A model generated the notes under the pieces. The model was given only the letters and a program-made list of their open reading frames with translations, ran no database searches and had not been told where the DNA came from. Shown one piece after another: positions 56,163 to 64,000 of a stretch of DNA of 64,000 bases; within the stretch, counting starts at the first letter, position 1, and every line of letters begins with the position of its first letter. This stretch comes from Devosia elaeis (GTDB lineage Bacteria > Pseudomonadota > Alphaproteobacteria > Rhizobiales > Devosiaceae). Location of the stretch: contig NZ_LVVY01000001.1 of NCBI RefSeq assembly GCF_001650025.1, positions 1 through 64,000 on the forward strand, read 5' to 3'. The translations under genes were made by a program, and so were the position numbers.

Positions 56163-56217
56163 AGGCCCCCTCACCCGGCGCTCCGCGCCAACCTCTCCCC
56201 CAAGGGAGAGGTGAAGA
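56163..56217. repeat. GC-rich intergenic palindrome
   Basis: CCCCCTCACCCGGCGCTCCG then CGCCAACCTCTCCCCCAAGGGAGAGG. It lies between the NYN gene and smpB and is related to the unit at 45558. Confidence 0.65.
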
Positions 56218-56220
56218 AGA

Positions 56221-56718
56221 TTACCCGCGTCCGCCTTCCTTCATGATGCGGGCCTTGTCGCGGTTCCAGTCGCGGTCGCGGCTGGTGGCGCGCTTGTCGA
56301 AATTCTTCTTGCCCTTGCCGATGCCGATCAGCAGCTTGGCCTTGCCGTGATCGTTGAAGAAGAGTTTTAGCGGCACGATGGTGTTGCCGGCGCGGGCGAC
56401 TTCCTGATCGAGCTTGGACAACTGCTTTTTGGACACAAGCAATTTGCGCGGGCGGCGCTCCTGGTGATTGAAGCGGTTTGCCTGCAGATATTCCGGAATA
56501 TGCGCATTGATGAGCCAGAGCTCGCCATTTTCCGGGGAAGCATAGGATTCAGTGATCTGGGCCTTGCCCAGGCGCAGCGACTTCACCTCCGTGCCGGTCA
56601 GCACGATGCCGGCTTCCAGCGTATCGCCGATTTCGTAATCGAAGCGCGCGCGGCGGTTCTCGGCCACGAGGCCGTGGCTGATCCATCCATTCTTGTTCTT
56701 GTCGTTCTTGCTGGACAT
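56221..56718 (-). CDS. smpB: SsrA-binding protein SmpB
   Basis: A 165-residue RNA-binding protein that brings tmRNA to stalled ribosomes. The core is [37 protein letters not shown], with AHIPEY and a basic C-terminal tail. No tmRNA gene is visible nearby. It sits next to dapA, a standard neighbour. Confidence 0.95.
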   Translation of the reverse strand: MSSKNDKNKNGWISHGLVAENRRARFDYEIGDTLEAGIVLTGTEVKSLRLGKAQITESYASPENGELWLINAHIPEYLQANRFNHQERRPRKLLVSKKQLSKLDQEVARAGNTIVPLKLFFNDHGKAKLLIGIGKGKKNFDKRATSRDRDWNRDKARIMKEGGRG

Positions 56719-56811
56719 GGCGCCATTCTATTCAAAAGGATTGCCCGGTCCTCGGGGCAAACCGAGAATGGCCGGGCAATGACGATCAGCGTTGATGCCG
56801 GACGTTTATGT

Positions 56812-57687
56812 CTAGATAATGCCGGCGTGGCGCATTGCAAAGTCCATGGCCTCTTCGGCCGCCGGGGTAGCGGGGACCAGGGGCAGCCGCAATTCGTTGG
56901 CGCACAGGTTGAGCCGGCTGGCGCCATACTTGGCCGGAGCCGGGCTCGGCTCCACAAAGACGGCCTTGTGCAGATAGACCAGCTTGTCCTGGATGGCGAG
57001 CGCGCCCTTGAAATCGCCGGCCAGGGAAAGCTCCTGCATCTGCGAGCAAAGGCGCGGCGCGACATTGGCGGTGACCGAAATGCAGCCATTGCCGCCATGC
57101 GCGTTGAAGCCGAGAGCGGTGATGTCCTCGCCCGACAGCAGGATGAAATCGGGGCCCAGCTTGATGCGTTGTAGGCTGGCACGGCCAAGATCGGCGGTCG
57201 CGTCTTTGACGCCGATAATGTTGGGATGGGCCTCGTGCAGGCGCGCAATGGTGTCGACCGTCAGATCGGCGACGGTGCGGCCGGGCACGGAATAGAGAAT
57301 GACGGGAATGCCGACGGCCTTGGCCACGGCGGAAAAATGCTGGAACAGGCCTTCCTGGCTGGGCTTGTTGTAATAGGGCACGACCGAAAGGACGGCGTCG
57401 GCGCCGGACTTTTCGGCATGCTGGGCCAGGGAGATCGCCTCGGCGGTGGAATTGGAGCCCGCGCCCGCCAGGACCGGGACACGGCCATTGGCCACCTCGA
57501 CGCAAATCTCGACGACGCGATTGTGTTCCTCGTGGCTGACCGTGGGGCTTTCGCCGGTGGTGCCAACCGGCACAAGGCCATGGGAGCCCTGCTCTATCTG
57601 CCATTCGACGAAGCTGGCGAAGGCTTTCTCATCCACGATCCCATTGCGCATGGGGGTGATGAGAGCCGGGATCGAGCCTCGCAGCAT
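56812..57687 (-). CDS. dapA: 4-hydroxy-tetrahydrodipicolinate synthase (DapA)
   Basis: A 291-residue aldolase-family enzyme at the entry to lysine and meso-DAP synthesis. The start [16 protein letters not shown] is canonical; the catalytic Tyr lies in [11 protein letters not shown] and the Schiff-base Lys in [19 protein letters not shown] binds pyruvate. ATG 57687 has a distant GAGG; longer in-frame starts are not conserved. Confidence 0.95.
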   Translation of the reverse strand: MLRGSIPALITPMRNGIVDEKAFASFVEWQIEQGSHGLVPVGTTGESPTVSHEEHNRVVEICVEVANGRVPVLAGAGSNSTAEAISLAQHAEKSGADAVLSVVPYYNKPSQEGLFQHFSAVAKAVGIPVILYSVPGRTVADLTVDTIARLHEAHPNIIGVKDATADLGRASLQRIKLGPDFILLSGEDITALGFNAHGGNGCISVTANVAPRLCSQMQELSLAGDFKGALAIQDKLVYLHKAVFVEPSPAPAKYGASRLNLCANELRLPLVPATPAAEEAMDFAMRHAGII

Positions 57688-57854
57688 TTGTCGATATTCC
57701 TCAATTGGGACGCCGGCGCGCTGGCCGGCATTGGTGTTGAATTGGCCCGGCGCGCGCGGGCGCCGAACAGGCCGCACCATACTTTTATCGGCGGCGCGCC
57801 ACAAGGCGCGCGAAACGCCTTGTGAGACTGGCTGCGGCATCGGTAAATGGAGCC

Positions 57855-58799
57855 ATGTTTGCCTTGTTCCAGCGCCCCAGAACCGTTCCGGACGATCATC
57901 CCGCCTTTGCGGGCCTGCCCATACGGCACATCCTGACCCGGGACGCGCGCAGCCGCGCCGCGGTGCATCTGCGCGGCGACTTCGCGGCTGGCCGCATGCC
58001 GCTGGTCTGCGTCCCGGGCTATCACCGCAATATGAGCGATTTCAGCGGCTTCGCCGAGCATTTCCGGCGTATGGGCCCCGGCGACTGGCCGCTGGTGCTG
58101 GTGGATTTGCCGGGCCGCGGACGGGCCGACGACTGCGCGCGGCTCGCCGATTACAACTCGCTCGCCGACGCCGCGGACATAGCCGATATCCTGGCGGCGC
58201 TGGGCATCGGCAAGGCCATCCTGCTCGGGCAGGGACATGGCGGACAGGTGGCCATGGCGCTCGCGGCGGCCCATCCGCTCCTGGTCGGCGGCACGATCCT
58301 GCTCGATGCAGGGCCGGTGACGGATTCGCGCGGCATCGTGCGCTCGCGCAACAATCTGAACCATGTAGCGGGCCTGCGCGGCCAGAACGCGATCGCCGGC
58401 TTTCGCCGCATGCTGGGCGGCGATCATCCGGGATTGCCCGATGCCGTTCTCGATGCGCTGGCGCTGCGCACACATTATTTCGACAAGCGCGGACGGCCGC
58501 ATCCGCTGTTCGATACCGGGCTGATCGAGTTGCTGAAGGATTTCAGCTTCGACGATGTTATGGTGGCGCAATGGCCGCTTTACGACGCGCTCGCCTGCGC
58601 GCCATTGCTGCTGCTGCGCACGCAATTGACCGACCAGGTGCGGCGAGAAACCTTTGAGGAAATGATGCGCCGGCGGCCGGATGCCCAGGCGCTGGTGATC
58701 GCGGGACAAGGCTCCCCTGCCCTGTTCGACCAGAGTGCGGAGACCGAGGCGGTCTGGGCCTTCGTGGCGGCGGCCGGCAAGCTGCGCCAGGCGGCCTGA
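57855..58799 (+). CDS. Alpha/beta-hydrolase-fold protein lacking the usual nucleophile
   Basis: A 314-residue protein with the fold's layout: [13 protein letters not shown] (oxyanion side), [11 protein letters not shown], then the nucleophile elbow [14 protein letters not shown]. At the nucleophile position, where relatives have Ser (GHSMGG), it has Gly (GQGHGG), and the late GxGHxP-type segment reads GQGSPALF without His. It is therefore likely non-catalytic or uses other residues. It is divergent from dapA. Confidence 0.7.
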   Translation: MFALFQRPRTVPDDHPAFAGLPIRHILTRDARSRAAVHLRGDFAAGRMPLVCVPGYHRNMSDFSGFAEHFRRMGPGDWPLVLVDLPGRGRADDCARLADYNSLADAADIADILAALGIGKAILLGQGHGGQVAMALAAAHPLLVGGTILLDAGPVTDSRGIVRSRNNLNHVAGLRGQNAIAGFRRMLGGDHPGLPDAVLDALALRTHYFDKRGRPHPLFDTGLIELLKDFSFDDVMVAQWPLYDALACAPLLLLRTQLTDQVRRETFEEMMRRRPDAQALVIAGQGSPALFDQSAETEAVWAFVAAAGKLRQAA

Positions 58800-58820
58800 G
58801 GCCGGGCCGGCGCAACAGGT

Positions 58821-60305
58821 TCAATCCGCTGGCGCATCCACTGTGACGACGATGCGCCGGTTCTGCCGCTTGCCCTCGGCGCTGGCATTGTCGGCCACCG
58901 GCTGGGATTCGCCATAGCCGACCGCATAGAGCCGGGTCATATCCACGCCGCGCGCGATCAGGGCATCGACGACCGCCTCGGCCCGCGCCACGGACAGCGC
59001 CAGGTTCAGCCGATCATCGCCATCGCTATCGGTGTGGCCTTCCACGTAAATCTTCGATTGCGGGCACAGTTTCAGCGCTTCAGCGAAAAGGTCGAGCTCG
59101 GCATTGGCGCTGTCGGCGATGACGGCATTTCCCGATTGGAACAGGATGGCATTGTGCGCGGAGAGCTCGGCGAGGCGCGCCTGGCACAGGGCGACCGGAA
59201 CCTGCACGCCAATGGCGAGGGACCAGGAGCCCGCCGCCGCCAGATCCGCTTCGATGGCGACCTTTTCGGCTTCGCCCGGCGCCGTGCCGGAAAGGCTCCA
59301 GGCGCCCTTGTCGAATTGCAGGCGCCCGTCCTGCAATTGCAGCAGCGCTCGCATGCCGGCCTGAGCATTGTTGGCAAAATTGTCGGGTGCACCGGGCGTT
59401 ACGGCCAAATCCGCATGTTCTGCTTTAGCCAGGCTGGCGAGATAGCGCGCCGTGGCATCGGCGGGCACCTGCCCAGCTAGGGTGATGACGCCCTGCGCAT
59501 TGCGTGAGGCGGAAAAATGATAGGCAGGATCGATCGCGGGCGCTGGGGATTCGACGGTTGATGCGGCCTCGGCAGGTGCGGTCTCGGGAGTAGGCGCCGG
59601 GACTTCGGCCTCGACGGGTGCTGCGGTCGCTTCCTCCGTGGGCACTGTCTCTGTCGCCCCGGGGGTGGGTAGCGCTTCCGGCGCTTCGACTGGGTCTGCC
59701 GACTCCATGCCTTCGGGCGCACCGATATCCATGGTGGCGAGTGCAATTTCCGCCGGCACATCCTCAAGCAGCGTCTCTATGGCGCGATAGCCGGCTGGGT
59801 CCCGGGCCATGCCGGTGACCGAGAGCCCCTCGCTGTTGAGCGTAAAGCGCCCCTCGGACATCTGCGCCAACAAAGCCAGGCCCAGTTCGACGCCTGCGCG
59901 ATAATGGCCCGGAGCGCCGCCGCCCAATTTCAGGAAATTCACGTCGGCATCGGCCAGTTCGGCGAAGCTGTCGCGCGTGGCCTGGTCCGGCGCATAGCCA
60001 TCGAAAACCAGGATACCGCCCGCTTGCCGGGTGACACTCACCCAATAATCACTGACGCGCGGCAGGGAAAGCTGCACGATGGAGCCGGAATTGGGCGCCG
60101 TGCCGGTCTGGGCGATCTCGACCAGATGAGGGACCGGGTTCGGCGCATTGAGCGATTTCGGCGCTGGAAGCCTCTCGAAGGCCGGGAATCCGTCCCCACC
60201 CTGCCCCGGCCTGTCGGCCGGCATATTCATCGCCAGTGCAGCCATGGTGCCGACAGACATCGTCAGCGCAATTGGCGCCACCCATTTCAGGAGGTCCCTG
60301 ATCAT
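58821..60305 (-). CDS. OmpA-family protein with BON-like repeats
   Basis: A 494-residue envelope protein. An N-terminal signal or membrane segment (about 5-28, LLKWVAPIALTMSVGTMAAL) is followed by two similar BON/OmpA-linker-like modules around 80-165 and 250-345 (both with ILVFDGYAPDQ or VITLAGQVPAD starts), separated by a Pro/Ala/Glu-rich linker (about 175-240). The C-terminal 120 residues are OmpA: IYVEGHTDSDGDDRLNLALSVARAEAV, peptidoglycan-binding. It probably anchors the envelope. Confidence 0.85.
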   Translation of the reverse strand: MIRDLLKWVAPIALTMSVGTMAALAMNMPADRPGQGGDGFPAFERLPAPKSLNAPNPVPHLVEIAQTGTAPNSGSIVQLSLPRVSDYWVSVTRQAGGILVFDGYAPDQATRDSFAELADADVNFLKLGGGAPGHYRAGVELGLALLAQMSEGRFTLNSEGLSVTGMARDPAGYRAIETLLEDVPAEIALATMDIGAPEGMESADPVEAPEALPTPGATETVPTEEATAAPVEAEVPAPTPETAPAEAASTVESPAPAIDPAYHFSASRNAQGVITLAGQVPADATARYLASLAKAEHADLAVTPGAPDNFANNAQAGMRALLQLQDGRLQFDKGAWSLSGTAPGEAEKVAIEADLAAAGSWSLAIGVQVPVALCQARLAELSAHNAILFQSGNAVIADSANAELDLFAEALKLCPQSKIYVEGHTDSDGDDRLNLALSVARAEAVVDALIARGVDMTRLYAVGYGESQPVADNASAEGKRQNRRIVVTVDAPAD

Positions 60306-60434
60306 CCCGAATCCATTGGAAAACCGCAATTTTCCAAAGGGTAGATGATTTGCGCTGCCGGACAAAGAGAAATGGCGCGCTGGAGGAGGAGAGCGCAGTT
60401 GATCGGACGTTCGGCAGCACTTGCCCGGCCAAAG

Positions 60435-60468
60435 CCCAAAAAGAAAGGCCCGGCAGAGCCGGGCCTTT
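60435..60468 (-). terminator. Rho-independent terminator after the porin gene
   Basis: On the minus strand AAAGGCCCGGC-TCT-GCCGGGCCTTT is followed by CTTTTTGGG. It fits a strong terminator for the highly expressed porin. Confidence 0.85.
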
Positions 60469-60492
60469 CCCAATTCAGCAGTAATCCGAGGA

Positions 60493-61854
60493 TTACTTGA
60501 ATTCCTTGGCAGCCTTGAAGGTGACCTTGTAGGCCTCTTCGCTGTTGACTTCGCCGCGGAGCGAGGAGGTGAAACCACCGCCCGGAGCCCAAGCCAGCTC
60601 GGCAGCACCATAGATGATGTTGTCGTTGGTGAAGGCGGCATTGTTCTCGATAGCGCTACCGAAGTAGCCACCGAGCTCACCGGTAACCTTGAGGGTTTCG
60701 GTGACAGCGGCAACCACCTGAGCGGCGACCTGAACGGTGTCTTCATCGAGCAGACCGTCACGGAAGTAACGAGCGCCGAGGTTGATGGCAACGCCTTCGG
60801 TCACGTTCACGCCAATCGAACCACCGAAGCCGTAGTCGGTGAAATCGGCAACCGGGCCGTCGGTGACGTTCTGCACTTCACCGCTAAGGGCGAGGGTGAA
60901 CAGGTCGAAACTGCCTTCGACGGACACGAGGCCGTTGAAGACGTCAGCACCGCGGTGCTTGCCGGGCACGCCGATCAGCGAGTCGTTGAAGTACGAAGCC
61001 GCAGCGCGGACCTTGAAGGCATCGAAGGTGCCGGTGGCACCGGCATGGATCAGCCAGGACTCGACGTCGCCGCTCAGAACTTCAAAAGCAGCAGCGGTCA
61101 GGTGAGCCGTGATGCCTTCGCCAGCGTAGGAGACAACGCCGACCAGGGTGCCGGGCGAGTCGGTGGTGAAGGCCGCGTCAAATGCGGGGCCAAGCTGCAG
61201 AGCTTCGAGACCAACACCGACCGTCAGGCCGTTGCCGACCTGCGAGACAACCTGGATGACGTGACCACCGAGGTAATCGGTGTCGGCATCGATACCAACG
61301 CCATTGCCGTCGAGCGAAGACGAGTTGAACAGACCGAGATAGTTGAACGGAGCGTCATCGCCGAGGTTGGCGATCGAGCCCTTCTTACCAGCCATGATGG
61401 TCGTGGTGTCGCCGATCTGCACGAAGGCTTCGTCAGCAAAGAAGTTGCCGTCTTCAGCAAGGTCCTGAACGCCATTGCGGGTACGGTAGCGGTAGTCGCT
61501 CTTCAGCTTGATGGTAGCCGAAGCGGGACCAAAGTCGCTGGAAGCAGTGCCAACGGCCTTGACCCAGGAAATAACACGGCTATCCCAGTCTTCACCGCTG
61601 CCGCCAACGGCAACCTGACGCGGATCGATGGTACGAGCAACCGGCACTTCATCGCGGAATTCGCCGTAGCCGAATTCATAGGAAACGCCGCCCGACAGGG
61701 CGAGGCAGTTGTCCGAGGACGAGATGGTCAGGCCGGAAATACCCAGCGAGTCGCAGACGTCCAGCGAGGTGAGCACACCCAGATCGGCAGCGAAGCCAGC
61801 AGTCGAGAGACCGGCAGCAGCGACAGAACCGAGGAAAAGGCTCTTGAGTTTCAT
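60493..61854 (-). CDS. Major porin (Rhizobiales Porin_2 type)
   Basis: A 453-residue outer-membrane protein with a signal peptide (MKLKSLFLGSVAAAGLSTAGFA, cleaved before AD) and a body of alternating strands with SGGVSYEFGYGEFRDE and many aromatic-girdle residues, ending in a C-terminal Phe-x-x-x-Phe-x-like FKAAKEFK. Two cysteines (VCDSLG, DNCLAL) may bridge near the N terminus. GGAGG lies at good spacing before ATG 61854. Confidence 0.88.
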   Translation of the reverse strand: MKLKSLFLGSVAAAGLSTAGFAADLGVLTSLDVCDSLGISGLTISSSDNCLALSGGVSYEFGYGEFRDEVPVARTIDPRQVAVGGSGEDWDSRVISWVKAVGTASSDFGPASATIKLKSDYRYRTRNGVQDLAEDGNFFADEAFVQIGDTTTIMAGKKGSIANLGDDAPFNYLGLFNSSSLDGNGVGIDADTDYLGGHVIQVVSQVGNGLTVGVGLEALQLGPAFDAAFTTDSPGTLVGVVSYAGEGITAHLTAAAFEVLSGDVESWLIHAGATGTFDAFKVRAAASYFNDSLIGVPGKHRGADVFNGLVSVEGSFDLFTLALSGEVQNVTDGPVADFTDYGFGGSIGVNVTEGVAINLGARYFRDGLLDEDTVQVAAQVVAAVTETLKVTGELGGYFGSAIENNAAFTNDNIIYGAAELAWAPGGGFTSSLRGEVNSEEAYKVTFKAAKEFK

Positions 61855-62122
61855 TAGTTGACCTCCAAAGTCAGTCATTCTTGTGCCGGTTACCCAGCGG
61901 TTTGTCGAAACGCGACCACACAATTCGTGGTGCTGTGTGTTGCCGTCGCGTTGCGACCGACAAACGATCCCATGCATGGATTCGCAAGACCCACTCTACG
62001 CATGCAAAATGCTGACGCAATCGCGGCGAGCAGGTTTTGCCGCTGACACAATGTGGTTGCCCATCACTTGTTGCAGATTCAGCACACAGCCGGAAACGAG
62101 CTGTTAACCGGATTAAAGAAAT

Positions 62123-62136
62123 CCTTAAAATTAAGG
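62123..62136. promoter_or_regulatory. Inverted repeat in the porin-SDR intergenic region
   Basis: CCTTAA-AA-TTAAGG is an inverted repeat of six-base arms between the divergent porin and SDR genes (the 380-base gap 61855-62234 holds no gene). It may be an operator. The rest of the gap is AT-richer than the genes, as for promoter DNA. Confidence 0.4.
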
Positions 62137-62234
62137 GCAATGCGGGCGATGCGGCCCGGATATACATGGTTAGCGGTGATTTAACCGGCCTGCCGCAAGC
62201 ATGGCGGCGAGATGGTGGAAATATGGAGAGCGGT

Positions 62235-62975
62235 ATGAGCGAGGCCAATATTGCCCTGGTGACGGGGGCCACGTCGGGCATTGGACAGGCCGTGGCCACG
62301 GGCTTGCGCAAGGCCGGCTGGAGGGTGGTGGCCTGCGGCAGGCGGGCCGACAGGCTGGCGGCGCTGGCCGAACAGGATGGAATCGATGGCGTGGTCTGCG
62401 ACGTCACCGCCCCGCAGGCGGTGACCGCCCTCTTCGCCGATATAGAGGAGCGGCATGGCCGGCTGGACCTGGTTTTCAACAATGCCGGCCGTTTCGCCCC
62501 GGCAACGTCCTTTGGCGACCTGGATATCGAGACCTGGCAGGAAATGGTCGATACCAATCTCAACGGCGCCTTCTACGTGGCCCGGGCCGCGTTCCGGATG
62601 ATGCGGGCGCAAAGCCCGCAAGGGGGCCGCATCATCAATAACGGATCGATCTCGGCCTATGTGCCCCGGCCGCAGGCCGCCTCCTATACCACCACCAAGC
62701 ACGCCATTACCGGCCTCACCAAGGCCATTTCCCTCGACGGGCGGGCGTTCAACATCGCCTGCGGACAGATCGATATCGGCAACGCCGCAACCGACATGAC
62801 CAGCGACATGAATTCAGGCTCTCTGCAGGCCAATGGCACGATGATGCCGGAGCCGACATTCGACGTCGCCCATGTGGTGGACGCCGTTCTCTATGTGGCC
62901 GGCCTGCCGCTATCGGCCAATGTGCAGTTCATGACCGTGATGGCGACGAACATGCCCTATATCGGGCGGGGATAA
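62235..62975 (+). CDS. Short-chain dehydrogenase/reductase
   Basis: A 246-residue classical SDR. The cofactor site is [18 protein letters not shown] is in [11 protein letters not shown], and the catalytic Ser, Tyr and Lys are in [10 protein letters not shown] and [12 protein letters not shown]. The substrate is unknown. ATG 62235 has GGAGAGCGG upstream; an ATG at 62223 is possible. It is divergent from the porin. Confidence 0.9.
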   Translation: MSEANIALVTGATSGIGQAVATGLRKAGWRVVACGRRADRLAALAEQDGIDGVVCDVTAPQAVTALFADIEERHGRLDLVFNNAGRFAPATSFGDLDIETWQEMVDTNLNGAFYVARAAFRMMRAQSPQGGRIINNGSISAYVPRPQAASYTTTKHAITGLTKAISLDGRAFNIACGQIDIGNAATDMTSDMNSGSLQANGTMMPEPTFDVAHVVDAVLYVAGLPLSANVQFMTVMATNMPYIGRG

Positions 62976-62983
62976 AAGCGAGC

Positions 62984-64000
62984 CTATCCGCCCGCCTTCC
63001 ACACCGCCTCACCGCTTATCCAGGTCGACCGGACCTGACGCGTATCGGACAGGTGCACGAAGCTGGCCTGCGCCCGGGGGCGAAGATGGCCGTGAGTTTC
63101 CGCGATGCCCATGGCCTGGGCCGGATAGAGGGCAGCCATGCGGAAGACCTCTTCGGGCGGCAGACCAATCGTGTCGATCATGAAATTGACAGCGTCGATC
63201 ATATCGAGATCGGCGCCGGCCAGGGTACCGTCGGCCAGGCGCAGCGCGCCATCGGCGCGGGCAATGGTGCGGCCGTTGAGGGTAAAGGAGGTGATATCCG
63301 TGCCGGTCTGCGACATGGCATCGGTGACGAGGAAGATTCGTCCCGTGTCCTGCTTCTTGGCGCGCAAGGCGACAGCGATGGAGGCCGGATGCACGTGGAT
63401 GCCATCGGCGATGAGGCCGGCAAAAACCTGTCCCGCGTCCAGAACAGCGCCGACCAGGCCCGGCTCGCGATTGCCCAATTGGCTCATGGCATTGAAGAGG
63501 TGCGTCGCCATGCTCGCGCCCGCCGCGAAGGCGGTTTCGGCGGCGGCATAGCTTGCATCGGTGTGGCCGAGGCTGACCACCGCGCCGGCAGCGGCCAGGG
63601 CGGCGATCTGCTGCGGACTGCTCGATTCAACGGCCAAGGTGCAGAGCAGGTTGGGCAATGAAAGGGCGGCTTGCGTGAGGCGGGCGAGATCGGCGTCGTC
63701 CATCGGCCGGATCAGGGCGGGATCGTGCGTGCCCTTGCGGGACAAGGCCAGGTGCGGGCCTTCGAGATGCAGCCCCAGGAAACCGGGCACGCGCTGTTCA
63801 TGGGCGGCGATGCCGGCCGCGATCGCCGCCTCGTTCACCTCGACCGTGTCGGTGATCAGCGTCGGCAGTAGAGCGGTGGTGCCGAACTGGGTATGAGCGC
63901 GGCAGATCGTGCGGATGGAATCGAGCGTCGGCGCATTGTTGAAGAGCACGCCGCCGCCGCCATTGACCTGAAGATCGATGAAGCCGGGCACGATCATGCC
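62984..64000 (-). CDS. nagA: N-acetylglucosamine-6-phosphate deacetylase (NagA), N terminus outside window
   Basis: About 338 residues of an amidohydrolase that removes acetate from GlcNAc-6-P. Metal and active-site motifs are present: PGFIDLQVNGGGG, GLHLEGPHL (Glu), SLGHTDAS and ATHLFNAM (His), and TDAMSQTG (catalytic Asp). The reading frame continues off the window end, so the first residues are missing. It is convergent with the SDR gene. Confidence 0.92.
   Translation of the reverse strand, partial: GMIVPGFIDLQVNGGGGVLFNNAPTLDSIRTICRAHTQFGTTALLPTLITDTVEVNEAAIAAGIAAHEQRVPGFLGLHLEGPHLALSRKGTHDPALIRPMDDADLARLTQAALSLPNLLCTLAVESSSPQQIAALAAAGAVVSLGHTDASYAAAETAFAAGASMATHLFNAMSQLGNREPGLVGAVLDAGQVFAGLIADGIHVHPASIAVALRAKKQDTGRIFLVTDAMSQTGTDITSFTLNGRTIARADGALRLADGTLAGADLDMIDAVNFMIDTIGLPPEEVFRMAALYPAQAMGIAETHGHLRPRAQASFVHLSDTRQVRSTWISGEAVWKAGG

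Overview
The window looks like a stretch of chromosome from a GC-rich alphaproteobacterium of the order Hyphomicrobiales (Rhizobiales), most plausibly a Devosia-like genus. This rests on gene order and family membership read by eye: lepB-rnc-era, plsX-fabH-ihfA-MerR, glyA-nrdR-ribH-nusB, an LdtR/LdtP pair, an IolC-DUF2090 fusion and a Rhizobiales-type porin. No database search was possible.

Region 1 (1-7070) is the right-hand end of an integrated phage or phage-like element. Nearly all its genes lie on the + strand with ATGA-type overlaps: an ERF annealing protein, a YqaJ exonuclease, a NinB-like protein, two HNH proteins, several small unknowns, an HTH/excisionase-like protein and a tyrosine integrase. 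Just past the integrase lies the 5' half of a tRNA-Pro(GGG) gene (minus strand, 7031-7070), broken in the anticodon loop. This marks the attachment junction.

Region 2 (7300-14750) is a carbohydrate uptake locus. A divergent AraC-type regulator faces a binding protein, two permeases and an ATPase, followed by a natural fusion of a Gfo/Idh/MocA dehydrogenase with an aldo/keto reductase.

Region 3 (15000-17920) has an MFS exporter behind a palindromic operator and, divergently, an FMN riboswitch with a probable start-site-sequestering hairpin in front of a RibN-type riboflavin importer.

Region 4 (17930-26760) is the myo-inositol catabolic cluster: iolR, iolC, iolD, iolE, a small membrane protein and iolB on +, and iolG on the opposite strand. 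GGAA-N6-TTCC operators lie at iolR and iolG, with a one-mismatch version before iolC. A 700-bp repeat cluster follows (26664-27363).

Region 5 (27364-36530) is housekeeping: MerR, ihfA, fabH, plsX, a DUF177 protein, a cytochrome bc1 chaperone, a BamE-type lipoprotein, an MFS transporter, nusB, ribH, nrdR and glyA. A ZTP (pfl) riboswitch precedes glyA.

Region 6 (36800-45500) carries an L,D-transpeptidase with its LdtR regulator, small membrane proteins, an XRE regulator, hemB, an EamA transporter, an RDD protein, bpt and a Dabb-domain gene with a 3' frameshift.

Region 7 (45650-57690) is a long information-processing and cell-growth block: parC, recO, era, rnc, lepB, acpS, pyrE, rel, rpoZ, a NYN-domain gene, smpB and dapA. 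The last part (57850-64000) has an alpha/beta-hydrolase-fold protein lacking the usual nucleophile, an OmpA-family protein, a major porin, a short-chain dehydrogenase and a truncated nagA. REP-like palindromes sit in many intergenic gaps.
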